A stretch of 64,000 bases of DNA from Lolliginicoccus lacisalsi (GCF_014841105.1 NZ_JACYWE010000004.1:1-64000); one strand, 5' to 3'; positions 1 to 8,932 are shown, numbered from the stretch's first letter. The notes: generated by a model not told the origin, from the sequence alone. Numbers and translations are program-made.

Positions 1-1044
1 CCCGGCGCCGGCGCGGTGGTCGACGAGTACGTCGAGCCGCAAGGCGTGACCGAGCAGATTGTTGCGGGCGTGCTCGCTGAGGCCCTGGGCATCGACCGGG
101 TGGGCCGCACGGATAGCTTCCTGCGCCTCGGTGGAAACTCCCTGGTCGCGGTGCGGGTGGCCGGCCTGCTCACCGACGCCATGGGCAAGCCCGTGGAGCT
201 TCGGGATGTACTGCTGGCGGAATCCGTTGCCGATCTCGCCGTGCGGATCGAGGAGGGCGGGACCGCCACCGCCGCCGACCCGATGTCGGTCATCTACCCG
301 ATCCGCCCCGAGGGCGACCAGGCCCCGGTGTTCGCGATCCACCCGATCGTGGGTCTCGCCTGGTGCTACACCGGGCTCGGCGGCCTGCTGCCCGAGGGAG
401 TGCCGGTCTACGGCGTGCAGTCCCCTGCCGCGTCGGAACCCGGTCTTGTGCCTCCCGCGTCGATCGACGAGCTCGCGGCGCGCTACGTGGAGGAGATCCG
501 CAGGATCCGCCCCGAGGGGCCCTACCGCCTGCTGGGCTGGTCACTGGGTGGCGTGATCGCGCACGCGATGGCCGTGCAGCTGCAGGAGGCTGGGCAGCAG
601 GTCGAGCTACTGGCCATGCTGGACTCCTTCGCCGGAGACGCCGGTGCCGCCGTGGAGTCCGGTGAGGTCACTGTCGCTGACGTCGTTGGAGGATTCGGAG
701 TATCCGGAGGCGACATCGACGCCGCGGGGATCGGCTCGGTGGCAGAGCTGATCGATGCCGTGGACGGGCACGTTCCGGTTCCCCGCCAAGCGATCGAGAA
801 GCTGATCGAGGTCGCGGAGGCATCAGCGGCAGCGATGCGCCGCTATGAGCCGCGCCAGTTCCAGGGCGATCTGATCCTCTTCACCGCCGACAAGGATCGG
901 TCCGATCGCGATGCGGCAGCAAGGTCGTGGCAGGCGGCGATCTCGGGCGCGATATTCGCCTCGGGAGTGGACGCAACGCACTGGGAGATGACCTCCGCGC
1001 CCGTTCTCGAGATCGTCGCGAGGAAGGTCGCGGAACACCTCTGA
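1..1044 (+). CDS. Non-ribosomal peptide synthetase, C-terminal carrier and thioesterase domains (5' partial)
   Basis: This is the end of a modular peptide synthetase; the reading frame is open to base 1, so the gene starts outside the window. A peptidyl-carrier domain comes first, with LGGNSL carrying the phosphopantetheine serine (codon at 139-141). A type I thioesterase follows, with nucleophile motif GWSLGG (Ser codon 541-543), a likely Asp in LLAMLDSF (622-624) and a His in DATHWEM (979-981). The thioesterase would release the finished peptide by hydrolysis or cyclisation. The GTG at 16 is an internal codon, not a convincing start, because the preceding codons read as carrier-linker sequence. 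The product is unknown because the adenylation and condensation domains lie outside. A strong hairpin follows the stop. The nearby Drr-like exporter could move the product, which is inference from proximity. Confidence 0.9.
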   Translation, partial: PGAGAVVDEYVEPQGVTEQIVAGVLAEALGIDRVGRTDSFLRLGGNSLVAVRVAGLLTDAMGKPVELRDVLLAESVADLAVRIEEGGTATAADPMSVIYPIRPEGDQAPVFAIHPIVGLAWCYTGLGGLLPEGVPVYGVQSPAASEPGLVPPASIDELAARYVEEIRRIRPEGPYRLLGWSLGGVIAHAMAVQLQEAGQQVELLAMLDSFAGDAGAAVESGEVTVADVVGGFGVSGGDIDAAGIGSVAELIDAVDGHVPVPRQAIEKLIEVAEASAAAMRRYEPRQFQGDLILFTADKDRSDRDAAARSWQAAISGAIFASGVDATHWEMTSAPVLEIVARKVAEHL

Positions 1045-1052
1045 GCGTTCCG

Positions 1053-1101
1053 CAAGAACAGCGGCGCCAGCGCGAGAATCGCGCTGGCACCGCTGTTCTT
1101 G
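1053..1101 (+). terminator. Hairpin terminator after the peptide synthetase
   Basis: Arms 1053-1075 and 1079-1101 are 23 bases each and complementary except for one mismatch, closing on a 3-base loop (GAA). It starts 8 bases after the synthetase stop codon. There is no long T run, which is common for actinobacterial terminators. Confidence 0.8.
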
Positions 1102-1303
1102 CTGTTCAGGAGCACGATAACAACGCGTCGCTGGATCGTGACCTGTTCGTGCAGTGGAAGACAGCCTCCCGAGACACTGCCGCACTACTGTTCACCACAG
1201 ATGGTTCACAGGCGATCCGAGCAGAAAGCGGCGAGCGGCAGGCAGTCATCATTTTCAGTGCGAGCAGGGTGCTGATCCGAGCAACAAATAGGTAGGTTAG
1301 CGA

Positions 1304-1720
1304 GTGGAAGACGAAGCGCGAGCGCGGCAGCGTCCTTGCCTCCAGCCTGCCCGGGGCGTGCCCGCAAACCGCGAAGCCACCAGGGAGAGGCCGGCCAGCC
1401 GCGCGAGCAATCGCCAGGATGCCAACGGAATGCTGCGCAAGGCGATCGACGGCTACGGGCTCGACGACGAGACCGTGGTGCTGCTTGCGGCTGCGGTCGA
1501 GGCGCTGCTCGATGAAGGCGCGAAGGGGCATGTGCTCGCCATGCGGCTCCGGTCCATGCTGGCCCAGCTCCTCGCCCGCGGCGCCGATGAGCCCGCGCCC
1601 GCGCACGCCCCTGGCTCGCTGACCCATGTCGTGGTGCAGCTCTTCGAGGAGCGTGCCCGGGTCCATGCTGCAGGGGAGAGCTACGATCACTCGGGCTCGC
1701 GCGCCGCGGCCTCGATGTAG
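1304..1720 (+). CDS. Hypothetical protein
   Basis: I do not recognise this 138-residue ORF, which starts with GTG. Residues 1-45 are Arg-rich and look non-coding or disordered. Residues from about 46 to 105 read as amphipathic helices (GLDDETVVLLAAAVEALLDE followed by a Leu/Arg/Met-rich segment), which resembles real coding sequence. The genuine start may therefore be the ATG near 1430, giving about 96 residues. It is isolated between the synthetase terminator and a decayed glycan cluster, so it could itself be a remnant. No motif suggests a function. A longer frame on the opposite strand is Arg/His/Gly-rich and was judged a shadow. Confidence 0.4.
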   Translation: MEDEARARQRPCLQPARGVPANREATRERPASRASNRQDANGMLRKAIDGYGLDDETVVLLAAAVEALLDEGAKGHVLAMRLRSMLAQLLARGADEPAPAHAPGSLTHVVVQLFEERARVHAAGESYDHSGSRAAASM

Positions 1721-1745
1721 CCAGCCTCGGGATGGACTCGGGTTC

Positions 1746-2516
1746 CTATCCGGGGTGTGATTCTAGGGCGCGCGAGACAGCGCCCGGTACTTCCGCGAGC
1801 GAGCCACATAGCTCGATCCCCTCGAGCTCATGCATGTAGTCGTCGTAGATGGCCGAGATCTTTCCGTTGGCGTTGTCGAGAGCCACGACGCGCTTTCCCA
1901 TCAGGAGCCCGAGCACGGCCGCATGGAGGCGATCAGTCACGATGACGCGCCCCTTGGCTAGTTTTCGGGCAGCTCCATGGAGGAGAACGTCTGCCTGCCT
2001 ATCGAAGAGGAACGGCTGCGCGCTGTTGGTGAGCTTGCGGGCCGCGTGGTTCCAGGTAGAGGCGTTGTTCGAATCCGCGAGCGTCGCGAATCATGATCGT
2101 GAGGTTCGGATGGCCGGAGTATATCTCTTGGGTGGCGCGCAAGGCATCTCCTGGTAGCCATGCCATGCTCTGTGGTAGTTGCACGATGGCCGGTCGGGAA
2201 AATCGCGGATAACCCGTTCCCGCAACTTCTGAAATATTGGCCACCTGTCTCCGAAGTTCCCACCGCCCTGGCACAGGATGGGTCCGTCGGGGACCTTCGC
2301 GCGCAGTACGTCCGCATCGTAGTTCGTGACAGTGCAGCCGTATCCGATCCTTGCGACCATGGCGCTCAATAGATTGCGTTGGCTTCGGTAGATGAGGAGA
2401 TCCCCCGCATTGATGTGCTGGGGGAAGTCGACGAAGGCAACGGTGCTGCCAGCAGTGATGGCCTGCTGGTGCGCGCTGAGGCTCCGGGCACTGATCCGGG
2501 CGATCGCGTCGGCCAT
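1746..2516 (-). pseudogene. Polysaccharide pyruvyl transferase, frameshifted
   Basis: Three pieces in different frames join into one CsaB-like pyruvyl transferase, an enzyme that adds ketal pyruvate to surface glycans. The N-terminal part starts at ATG 2516 (MADAIARISAR) and contains the segments HINAGDLLIYRSQR and GPILCQGGGNFGDRWP. Near 2187-2192 one base appears to be missing, and the frame resumes as IVQLPQSMAWLPG and MIRDARGFEQ. Near 2060-2075 a second shift leads into the C-terminal part containing VTDRLHAAVLGLLMGKRVVALDN and NGKISAIYDDY, which is the hallmark end of the family, with a stop at 1746. No single frame spans the gene. It lies 17 bases downstream of a glycosyltransferase pseudogene on the same strand, so the pair was probably an operon. 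Sequencing error is the alternative, but the neighbour's deletion favours real decay. Confidence 0.78.
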
Positions 2517-2533
2517 GGCGCTGCTGCTGGAGG

Positions 2534-3342
2534 TCACGGAATCACCCGCTCGTGGCGCTGGGTAGCAATATTCCCTAGGCTGAACCTCTGCCGCTCCGCG
2601 TCCCACGCTCGCACTGGAAAATGGTAGGCCAGATAGAACGCGCGCCTGAGCCACACCGCCGCGTAGTGGGCCGCTGGGACTCTGTCGTAGCCACGTTGGC
2701 GCATCGTGAGAACTGAGCCTTTCGAGTACTTCCAATAGCTTGCAGGGCTCGAGAGCATGCTTCGTCCCGAAATTCCGGCTCGCATTCCAGGGACAAGGGC
2801 GACCGTCACCCCTGCTTCGCGAAGCGCGAGTGATAGATCGACGTCCTCCCAGATCCCCGGTGTGGAGTTGACGGCCCCCTTGATGGTGTTCCAGGCTTCT
2901 TTGGTCAGGGCCATGTTGGCGCCAAAAACATTGCGCACAGTGCGATAGGAGTGCAGGAACGGGCGTGGTCAAAGCCCTTGTTGCGGGCCGGGACAAGGCC
3001 TTGCCGCTCTTCATGGATCAGGACTATCCGCTCGTCGTGCTTGGCAAGTTCTTCGACGACCGTTCCTGTTTGATCGGTGCTGTTAGTGTCGACCACGACG
3101 AGTTCTGCGATGTGATCGCCTTGGCGCTGAAGGTGCTCGATGCACCGGCGAATCGCCTCGCGCTCATTCAAGACGGGGGCAACAACACTTATTGGCTTGG
3201 GCGTAGCGGACGGTTGCGGGTGACTTCTTGCCAATGGTTGATCCAGTAGTTGGGATTTCTTGGATTGGTCGACCAAAAGCTGTGGCGATATTTCTACTTG
3301 AAAGTCGGTGAATGGCCTACAACGGATCTCGCTGGGAAGCAT
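2534..3342 (-). pseudogene. Family 2 glycosyltransferase with internal deletion
   Basis: The N-terminal part reads PISVVAPVLNEREAIRRCIE and LVVVDTNSTDQTGTVVEEL, a GT-A nucleotide-binding half, up to ARNKGFDHA near 2957. The frame is then lost. A second frame begins about 2940 with TVRNVFGANMALTKEAW and runs through VPGMRAGISGR to a stop at 2534. Compared with the intact paralogue on the other strand (3425-4309), about 80 residues are missing between these parts, including the DAD metal and sugar-nucleotide motif. The deletion plus frame change means no active enzyme. The start is uncertain: ATG 3342 is used here because the frame farther upstream would run into the divergent gene at 3425. Confidence 0.82.
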
Positions 3343-3424
3343 TGCGGTGGTCGTCCGGAACTTCGTGGACTGCTTGCAGCGTGGCGTTAGTGACAGCGAG
3401 TAGCTTCGGTGCTCTACTGGACCG

Positions 3425-4309
3425 ATGAATCTAAGCGTTGTCGTTCCGGCGTTCAATGAGGAAGACGCCATCGAGCCATGCCTTGAAGCGCTGGTATCGC
3501 AGCGCGAGCTACCTCACGAGATCATCGTTGTCGACAACGCCTCCACCGACGGCACGGCTGCCGCGGTCAGCAGGTTCCGCGAACGCAGCCCTGTTCCGAT
3601 CAAGCTCGTCCACGAGCCTGCTCCGGGGGTCGCTGCTGCACGAAACCGCGGATTCGCGGAAGTCACCGGCGAGATCATTGCCCGCATCGATGCGGATACC
3701 CGCGTCGAGCCTGAATGGTCCAGCGCGATCGTCGATTTCTTCGCCGGCAAAGGGGCTGGGTTTGACGCAGCGGTCGGACCGATCAGCAAGTACGATGCTC
3801 CGCTGCGGGGCCTCGACAGGGCCGGAATGGCACTGATCACGCGGGTAGCAACGATGCGGGGCAGCGAGAACACAGAGGTGCGCCGGGTGAACAGCCTCGT
3901 CGGCAGCAATATGGCGATCACGCCGCAGGCCTGGCGCGACATCAAGGACGACGTCAGCCTTTCCCGCGAGAAGTGGGATGACACGGATGTCTCGCTGCTC
4001 CTGGGCAAAGCGGGCAAGCAGATCGCCTTCGTGCCGGGGATGAGGGCCGGGATCTCTGGCCGCCGGGGGCGCACCTCCCGGCAGGCATTCTGGCGCTACA
4101 GCGCGAGCCTGCCGCGCACGTTGCGCATGCACGGCAGGCTGTGGGAAGCCCGGGCCAGCTGGATCACCGTGTGGATCATGCGGACGATGTACCTGCTCGT
4201 GTGGGTTCCCAATCGTGCCTATGACCCCGAGACGGAGCGGTACTCATGGTCGCGCCTGCGAACCGGTTCGGAGCACCGCGCCCACCCTGGGGGAGACGCT
4301 GCCCGCTAG
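3425..4309 (+). CDS. Family 2 glycosyltransferase
   Basis: This 294-residue GT-A fold enzyme should transfer a sugar from a nucleotide donor, probably to a surface glycan or glycolipid at the inner face of the membrane. The N-terminus reads LSVVVPAFNEEDAIEPCLEA, followed by VDNASTDGT and the metal-binding DAD motif in IARIDADTRVEPEW (about residue 90). Later segments are GSNMAITPQAW, EKWDDTDVSLLLGKAG and VPGMRAGISGR, the last shared almost exactly with the broken paralogue on the opposite strand. There are no clear membrane helices. It is divergent from the pseudogene pair and convergent with the exporter operon, 27 bases away. Donor and acceptor cannot be told from sequence. Confidence 0.85.
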   Translation: MNLSVVVPAFNEEDAIEPCLEALVSQRELPHEIIVVDNASTDGTAAAVSRFRERSPVPIKLVHEPAPGVAAARNRGFAEVTGEIIARIDADTRVEPEWSSAIVDFFAGKGAGFDAAVGPISKYDAPLRGLDRAGMALITRVATMRGSENTEVRRVNSLVGSNMAITPQAWRDIKDDVSLSREKWDDTDVSLLLGKAGKQIAFVPGMRAGISGRRGRTSRQAFWRYSASLPRTLRMHGRLWEARASWITVWIMRTMYLLVWVPNRAYDPETERYSWSRLRTGSEHRAHPGGDAAR

Positions 4310-4336
4310 AACCCTCTCGGCCCGTGGGCCCGGCGA

Positions 4337-5182
4337 CTAGCCCGCCGCGGACCTCCGGTATCCCCGGATCGCGGGGAAAGCAAAGAGGACCACGAAGCCG
4401 CCGGACCACAGCGCGCACAACATCAGCGGTGTCATGTAGTCACCACCGGTGGCCAGCGCCCGCATGGTATCCACAGCGTGGGTGATCGGCTGGTTCTCCA
4501 CGAATGGATGAGCCCAGCTGGGAAACGCATCGACCTCAGTGAATCCGGTGCTGAAGAACATGCCGATCATCATGAACAGGCTCAGGGCCGCGACGATCGC
4601 CTGGCTTGTCGTCGCCAGCGCGGCTGCGGTCGCCAATGTCGCGAACCCTATGCCGAACAGCAAGGGGATGGCTAGGAACGCGAAGAACGTCCCTACGCTC
4701 TGGAACGTCAATCCCAGTGGCAAGGCGACCGCGATGATGAGCAGCGTGGTCAGAATGATCCGGGCGCTCTCGGCGAGCAAGCGCCCCGTCAGGTCGGCTG
4801 CCCGGTGGATCGGCAGTGCCCAGTACCGGCTGAGGATTCCCTTCTCGCGCTCCTGCATCACCAGCACAACCCCGGCGAGCGCCCCCGACATCGCCGCGAC
4901 CAGCGCCATCAGCGGCGCGAAGCGGAATACTGCAGCTTGCCCCGAGAAGCGCTCGATCGTGTCGCCCATCACGAGTCTGAGCATCAGCAGCATGATCGCC
5001 GGATAGATCACGGCCTGCACCATCGTGAACGGGTCCCGCGACCAGACGATCAGCAGGCGCTTCGCCATGAGCAGGCTCTGCCTCGCCCAGGACGACAACG
5101 ACGACTCGGGCGCGGAATGGGAGAGCTCGGGGAAGAGAACGATGGGGGACGTGGCTGTATTCTCCACAGCGGGAGCGGTCAT
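4337..5182 (-). CDS. ABC-2 type exporter permease, DrrC-like
   Basis: This 281-residue ABC-2 permease has about six hydrophobic segments, for example MVQAVIYPAIMLLMLRLV, FAPLMALVAAMSGALAGVV and IILTTLLIIAVALPLG. The Glu/Lys loop QEREKGILSRYWALPI before a membrane segment is typical of daunorubicin-resistance permeases, as is the FSTGFTEVDAFPSWAHPFVE region near the C-terminus. It is the last gene of the ATPase-permease-permease operon, 7 bases after the first permease. It should form the membrane channel with that protein and export a lipid or peptide product. In M. tuberculosis the DrrABC set exports phthiocerol dimycocerosate; here the neighbouring peptide synthetase suggests a peptide or lipopeptide, which is inference. 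Confidence 0.85.
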   Translation of the reverse strand: MTAPAVENTATSPIVLFPELSHSAPESSLSSWARQSLLMAKRLLIVWSRDPFTMVQAVIYPAIMLLMLRLVMGDTIERFSGQAAVFRFAPLMALVAAMSGALAGVVLVMQEREKGILSRYWALPIHRAADLTGRLLAESARIILTTLLIIAVALPLGLTFQSVGTFFAFLAIPLLFGIGFATLATAAALATTSQAIVAALSLFMMIGMFFSTGFTEVDAFPSWAHPFVENQPITHAVDTMRALATGGDYMTPLMLCALWSGGFVVLFAFPAIRGYRRSAAG

Positions 5183-5189
5183 GGTCGGA

Positions 5190-6020
5190 TCACTTCCTTC
5201 TCGCGCTAGCCCAGATCGCGAAGGCGGCGAACAGGACTAGCAGCCCGCCGCCCCACAATGCTGTCGGCACCATGATGTCGCGGGTCGCCTCGCCATCCGC
5301 GAGTTGCCGCAGGGCCTCGGCGAAGATCGAGACTGGCTGGTTGCGAACAAAGGGTCGCACGAACTCGGGGAAGCCGCTCTCGGGAATGAACCCGGTGGAC
5401 ATCATGCCGAAGATCAAGGTGGGCAGCGTCAGCGCCTGGGTGACCGCGCGCGGGTTCTCCGACCAGGTGCCGAGGCCATCCGCGGCCAGCATGAGAGCGA
5501 GGCTGACCAGCAGCGCGAGCCCGAGGAAGCCCGCGGTCTCGGCCCACGTGCCCTCGAACCGGAAGTTGACCAGGTGGCCGTAGGAGAGGGCTGCCGCCAG
5601 GGTCACTATGGAACGGACCATGTTCGCGGACATGCGGGACCAGAGCGGTACCAGTCGAGGAATGGGCATCGTGGCGAACCGCGTGGTGATGCCATCCGCC
5701 GCGTCCCTCGCAGCGCGCAATGCTGCCTGGGTCATGGTCAGTGCCACCGCGCCGAGCGCGATGAGCGGGACCACGAACTGGCCGTAGTTGTCCAGGCCGC
5801 CACCGCCGAAGTAGGTGGCGGTCTCCATCATCTTGCGCAGCGGCACATAGTAGGCCAGCGTGAATAGCGCGGGCGTCACGAGAGCGACGATGAAATCGCC
5901 ATTGCGAGTCATCTCGCGCAGCGCCCGGCTGTTGAGCGCCGCCCACTGCTGCAGCTGGCTTGGTTTGGCCAGCGCGGTGCTCGATGACTCGAGCGGGATA
6001 TCGATAGTACCGACCGTCAT
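5190..6020 (-). CDS. ABC-2 type exporter permease, DrrB-like
   Basis: This 276-residue ABC-2 permease has about six membrane segments, starting with FIVALVTPALFTLAYYVPL and ending with TALWGGGLLVLFAAFAIWA. The loop ADGITTRFATMPIPRLVPLW and the motif STGFIPESGFPEFVRPFVRN match the daunorubicin-resistance permease family and mirror the second permease. ATG 6020 overlaps the ATPase stop codon by 4 bases, so translation is probably coupled. It should pair with the downstream permease as a heterodimer driven by the ATPase. Confidence 0.86.
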   Translation of the reverse strand: MTVGTIDIPLESSSTALAKPSQLQQWAALNSRALREMTRNGDFIVALVTPALFTLAYYVPLRKMMETATYFGGGGLDNYGQFVVPLIALGAVALTMTQAALRAARDAADGITTRFATMPIPRLVPLWSRMSANMVRSIVTLAAALSYGHLVNFRFEGTWAETAGFLGLALLVSLALMLAADGLGTWSENPRAVTQALTLPTLIFGMMSTGFIPESGFPEFVRPFVRNQPVSIFAEALRQLADGEATRDIMVPTALWGGGLLVLFAAFAIWASARRK

Positions 6021-6994
6021 GGGCGCGCGTCCTCCTTGCTACCATGCCCGGTCAGTGAGAGGAACACATCGTCGAGCGAAGGCCGCCGCAGCGCGACATC
6101 GGCGAGCTGGATGTTCTCCATGTCGAGGCGGCGCAATACCTCGCTGAGCGTGGCCGGGCCGTCGATCGCTGGCAGCGAGAGCCGATCGGCATCGGGCTTG
6201 ATCTCGGGCAGCGGCGCATCCTGTGGATAGAGGTCAGCGAGCAATGCCTGGATCTTCTGCAGATGCGTCGGGTTGAGCGGCACGACCTCGCAGTATGAAC
6301 CTCCCGTCCGCTGCTTGAGCTGGTCGGCGGTGCCCTCGGCGATGACGGTGCCCTTGTCGATCACGATGATGTTGTCGCTGAGGATGTCGGCCTCCTCGAG
6401 GTACTGCGTGGTCAGCAGCACGGTGATGCCCTCGTTCTTCAACGACTTGACCAGCGACCACACCGCCTGGCGGCTCCGGGGATCGAGCCCCGTGGTGGGC
6501 TCGTCGAGGAAGACGACCTCGGGCCGGGTGACGAGTCCACAGGCGATGTCGATCCGCCTGCGCATGCCACCGGAGTAGCCGCCCACGCGGCGGTTGCCTG
6601 CATAGACGAGGTCGAATGCCTCGAGGAGCTGCTGGGCGCGGGTCTTGGAGTCTCGTCGGTTGAGCCCCATCAGCCGTCCGAACAACTGCAGGTTCTCCCG
6701 GCCGGTGAGCGTCGCGTCGAGCGCGGCGTACTGCCCGGTCAGCATGATCGAGCGGCGCACGTCGGCTGCCTGCTCGACAACATCGAATCCCGCGACCCAG
6801 GCCTTGCCGAAATCGGGTTGCTGCAACGTTGACAGCACGCTCACCATGGTGGTCTTGCCCGCGCCATTAGGGCCGAGCACCCCCAGCACGGTGCCCTTGG
6901 GCACGGAGAAACTGATGCCACTCAAGGCAGTAACGTCGCCGAAAGTCTTGACAACATCGTCGACAACCACCGCAGTCTCCGGCGATGAGCGCAT
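6017..6994 (-). CDS. ABC exporter ATP-binding protein, DrrA-like
   Basis: This 325-residue ATPase powers the two downstream permeases. Walker A is GPNGAGKTT (residues 41-49), the signature is GGYSGGMRRR, and Walker B is VVFLDEPTTGLDPRS. A C-terminal extension after the nucleotide-binding domain (from about residue 230) matches the DrrA family. ATG 6994 was chosen because AGGAG lies 6-7 bases upstream and the core domain begins directly after it; the frame is open a further 34 codons upstream but that part looks non-coding. It is the first gene of the operon. No adjacent regulator is visible. Confidence 0.9.
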   Translation of the reverse strand: MRSSPETAVVVDDVVKTFGDVTALSGISFSVPKGTVLGVLGPNGAGKTTMVSVLSTLQQPDFGKAWVAGFDVVEQAADVRRSIMLTGQYAALDATLTGRENLQLFGRLMGLNRRDSKTRAQQLLEAFDLVYAGNRRVGGYSGGMRRRIDIACGLVTRPEVVFLDEPTTGLDPRSRQAVWSLVKSLKNEGITVLLTTQYLEEADILSDNIIVIDKGTVIAEGTADQLKQRTGGSYCEVVPLNPTHLQKIQALLADLYPQDAPLPEIKPDADRLSLPAIDGPATLSEVLRRLDMENIQLADVALRRPSLDDVFLSLTGHGSKEDARP

Positions 6995-7233
6995 CCAAAC
7001 TCCTGTAAATGTCAGGTGCGGTACGGAACGGCACCCGGTTCGGGGTCGTCCTCGCACCATCACCAGGGTTTCCGGCTGGTGCACGCCTTGGTCCAACCTA
7101 CCGCGCTACGCGACGGGGTTAGCCAGGGAGCGCGCTGCACAGTAATTTGATCGAACAGGCCCGGGCCAATCGTAGCCCTTTACCAACACGCTACCCGTAG
7201 AGAGCGCCGGAATCCCCGAGAAGAAAGGCAAGC

Positions 7234-8040
7234 ATGCCCAGCGTCACACTTAATGGCATCACGCTGAACTATCGACTCCACGGCCAGGGCCCGCTGGTGC
7301 TGATGATCATGGGCACGGCAAGCCCTGGGAGGGTATGGGAGATGTACCAGGTCCCGGCCCTCGTGAGCGCCGGATTCTCCGTGGCGACCTTCGAGAACCG
7401 GGGCATAGCGCCCAGCAGCGAGTGCCCTGGGGGCTTCAGCATCGACGACATGGTGGGCGATGCCGCGGCCTTGATCGAGCATCTCGGGACCGGTCCCGCG
7501 CACGTGGTGGGAACATCGCTGGGCGCCCGGATCGCCCAGGAGCTGTGCCTGGCTCGCCCAGGCCTCGTGCGCAGCGCAGTCCTTCTCACCGCGCATGGCC
7601 GGGTCGATCCCGTCATCAAGGCGCTGTCCCGGGGCGAGGCGGAGCTGCACGATCGCGGGATCGAGCTGCCCGCCGCGTACTTCTCCGCGGTGAACGCCAT
7701 CATGAACCTCTCGCCCGCGACGCTGCGCAAGGACATGGATGCGGCCGACTGGCTGGCCATCATCGAGTACTCCCATGCGCCCGCCACGGCAGGGGTGCGG
7801 GCGCAGATCGCCCTGTCGGAGTTCCCGGACCGGCTGGGGGCCTACCGCGCGATCACGACGCCGGTGCTCGCGGTCGGGTACCAGGACGACCGGCTGATAC
7901 CGCCGCACCTCGCGCGGGAGGTAGCGAACGCCATACCTGGGGCGCGATACCTGGAGGTGCCGGATGCCGGGCACTACGGGGCCCTCGAGCGGCCTGATGC
8001 GGTGAACAAGATCCTCCTGGAGTGGTTGCGCGCCTCCTGA
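7234..8040 (+). CDS. Alpha/beta hydrolase
   Basis: This 268-residue serine hydrolase has nucleophile motif GTSLGA (Ser95), a probable acid in GYQDDRLIPP and His in DAGHYGALERP, in the canonical order. The oxyanion strand reads LVLMIMGTASPGRVW and the next strand ends FENRGIAPSS. It resembles hydrolases found beside antibiotic clusters, but the substrate is unknown. ATG 7234 is preceded by AAGAAAGG. It is divergent from the exporter ATPase, with 239 bases between them, and may be a trailing member of the natural-product region. Confidence 0.85.
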   Translation: MPSVTLNGITLNYRLHGQGPLVLMIMGTASPGRVWEMYQVPALVSAGFSVATFENRGIAPSSECPGGFSIDDMVGDAAALIEHLGTGPAHVVGTSLGARIAQELCLARPGLVRSAVLLTAHGRVDPVIKALSRGEAELHDRGIELPAAYFSAVNAIMNLSPATLRKDMDAADWLAIIEYSHAPATAGVRAQIALSEFPDRLGAYRAITTPVLAVGYQDDRLIPPHLAREVANAIPGARYLEVPDAGHYGALERPDAVNKILLEWLRAS

Positions 8041-8188
8041 GGGCGCGAGCTGCGCTCCCACGGTCCCGGGCCTGGCTAGGCCGTTGGAAAATGCGGTACT
8101 GTCCAGCGGCGGGGAAGGGGACGTCGCTCGTCGTGGCGCGCCATCGATCCCGAGGCGAATCCGGATATTGATGACAAGGGTGGCAACC

Positions 8189-8662
8189 ATGACCGAACCC
8201 CGTGCGCTCGCGCTGTGGAACAAGCTCAACAAGAACGTTGTCGGTCGACTTGCGTTCTCGGCGGGCGTGTGGGCGAAGGCTCCCTATTTCGTGACGGTCG
8301 TGCCCGTCGTGCGCAGCGCCGAGCCGGGCCGGGTCGTGATGTCCGCGCCGAAGTGGCCGGGCGTGCACAATCACATCGGCACGTTCCATGCGATCGCTGC
8401 GTGCAACCTCGCGGAGGCGGCCATGGGTGTCCTGATGGAGGTGACCGTGCCCTCCACGCACCAGTGGATCCCTAAGGGCATGTCGGTCGAGTACCTGCGC
8501 AAGGCGCCGTCGGGGCTGACCGCGACGGCCCAGATCGAGGTCCCGGACTTCAGCGGTATCACCGATGGGCTGGATGTCGTGGTCCCGGTGTCCCTGACCG
8601 ACAAGAACGGCAACGAGGTCGTCCGTGCCGATATCACCACCTGGGTGCGGCCGCGGAGCTGA
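8189..8662 (+). CDS. DUF4442 hot-dog fold thioesterase-like protein
   Basis: This 157-residue protein resembles the DUF4442 branch of the hot-dog thioesterase superfamily (PaaI-like). Supporting segments are WNKLNKNVVGRLAFS at the start, PKWPGVHNHIGTFHAIAACN, where the central helix of the fold sits, and MSVEYLRKAPSGLTATAQIE in the sheet. Such proteins bind acyl-CoA or acyl-carrier substrates; activity is unproven for this group. ATG 8189 is preceded by an AAGGG stretch; ATG 8171 in the same frame is possible. It stands alone ahead of the S10 operon. Confidence 0.75.
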   Translation: MTEPRALALWNKLNKNVVGRLAFSAGVWAKAPYFVTVVPVVRSAEPGRVVMSAPKWPGVHNHIGTFHAIAACNLAEAAMGVLMEVTVPSTHQWIPKGMSVEYLRKAPSGLTATAQIEVPDFSGITDGLDVVVPVSLTDKNGNEVVRADITTWVRPRS

Positions 8663-8709
8663 CCGGCGGTGGCCGTGTTCGCGCCGAGGCGGGAGCCCTG
8701 GCCCGCGAT

Positions 8710-8740
8710 TTGGCCACGACGAGGATTTGATGCATACTAT
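8710..8740 (+). promoter_or_regulatory. Candidate S10 operon promoter
   Basis: TTGGCC (8710-8715) and TACTAT (8735-8740) are separated by 19 bases. The same TACTAT -10 occurs in the infA promoter at 21695. Confidence 0.4.
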
Positions 8741-8932
8741 TCGGGTTGCCTTGGCCAGGTACGAATCCGCAGGTGCCCTGCACTCGCGGTAACTTCTCGG
8801 CCTAGGCATGCCTCATGCCTGGTAGCAGGAAGCGAGCTCGCAGCGACATCACTGTCATCGCGAGAACGCCGATCGCCACTGGGAGCAATAGCAAACCAAG
8901 ACCATGTGCCCACTTGGGCGCGACTGGTCCGG

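Noticed and set aside
1288-1302. Sequence resembling half an IdeR iron box
   Set aside because: Only one half site matches and no palindrome is present.
1106-1690. 194-codon frame on the minus strand
   Set aside because: It crosses the plus-strand ORF, is His/Arg/Gly-rich and has no recognisable domain.
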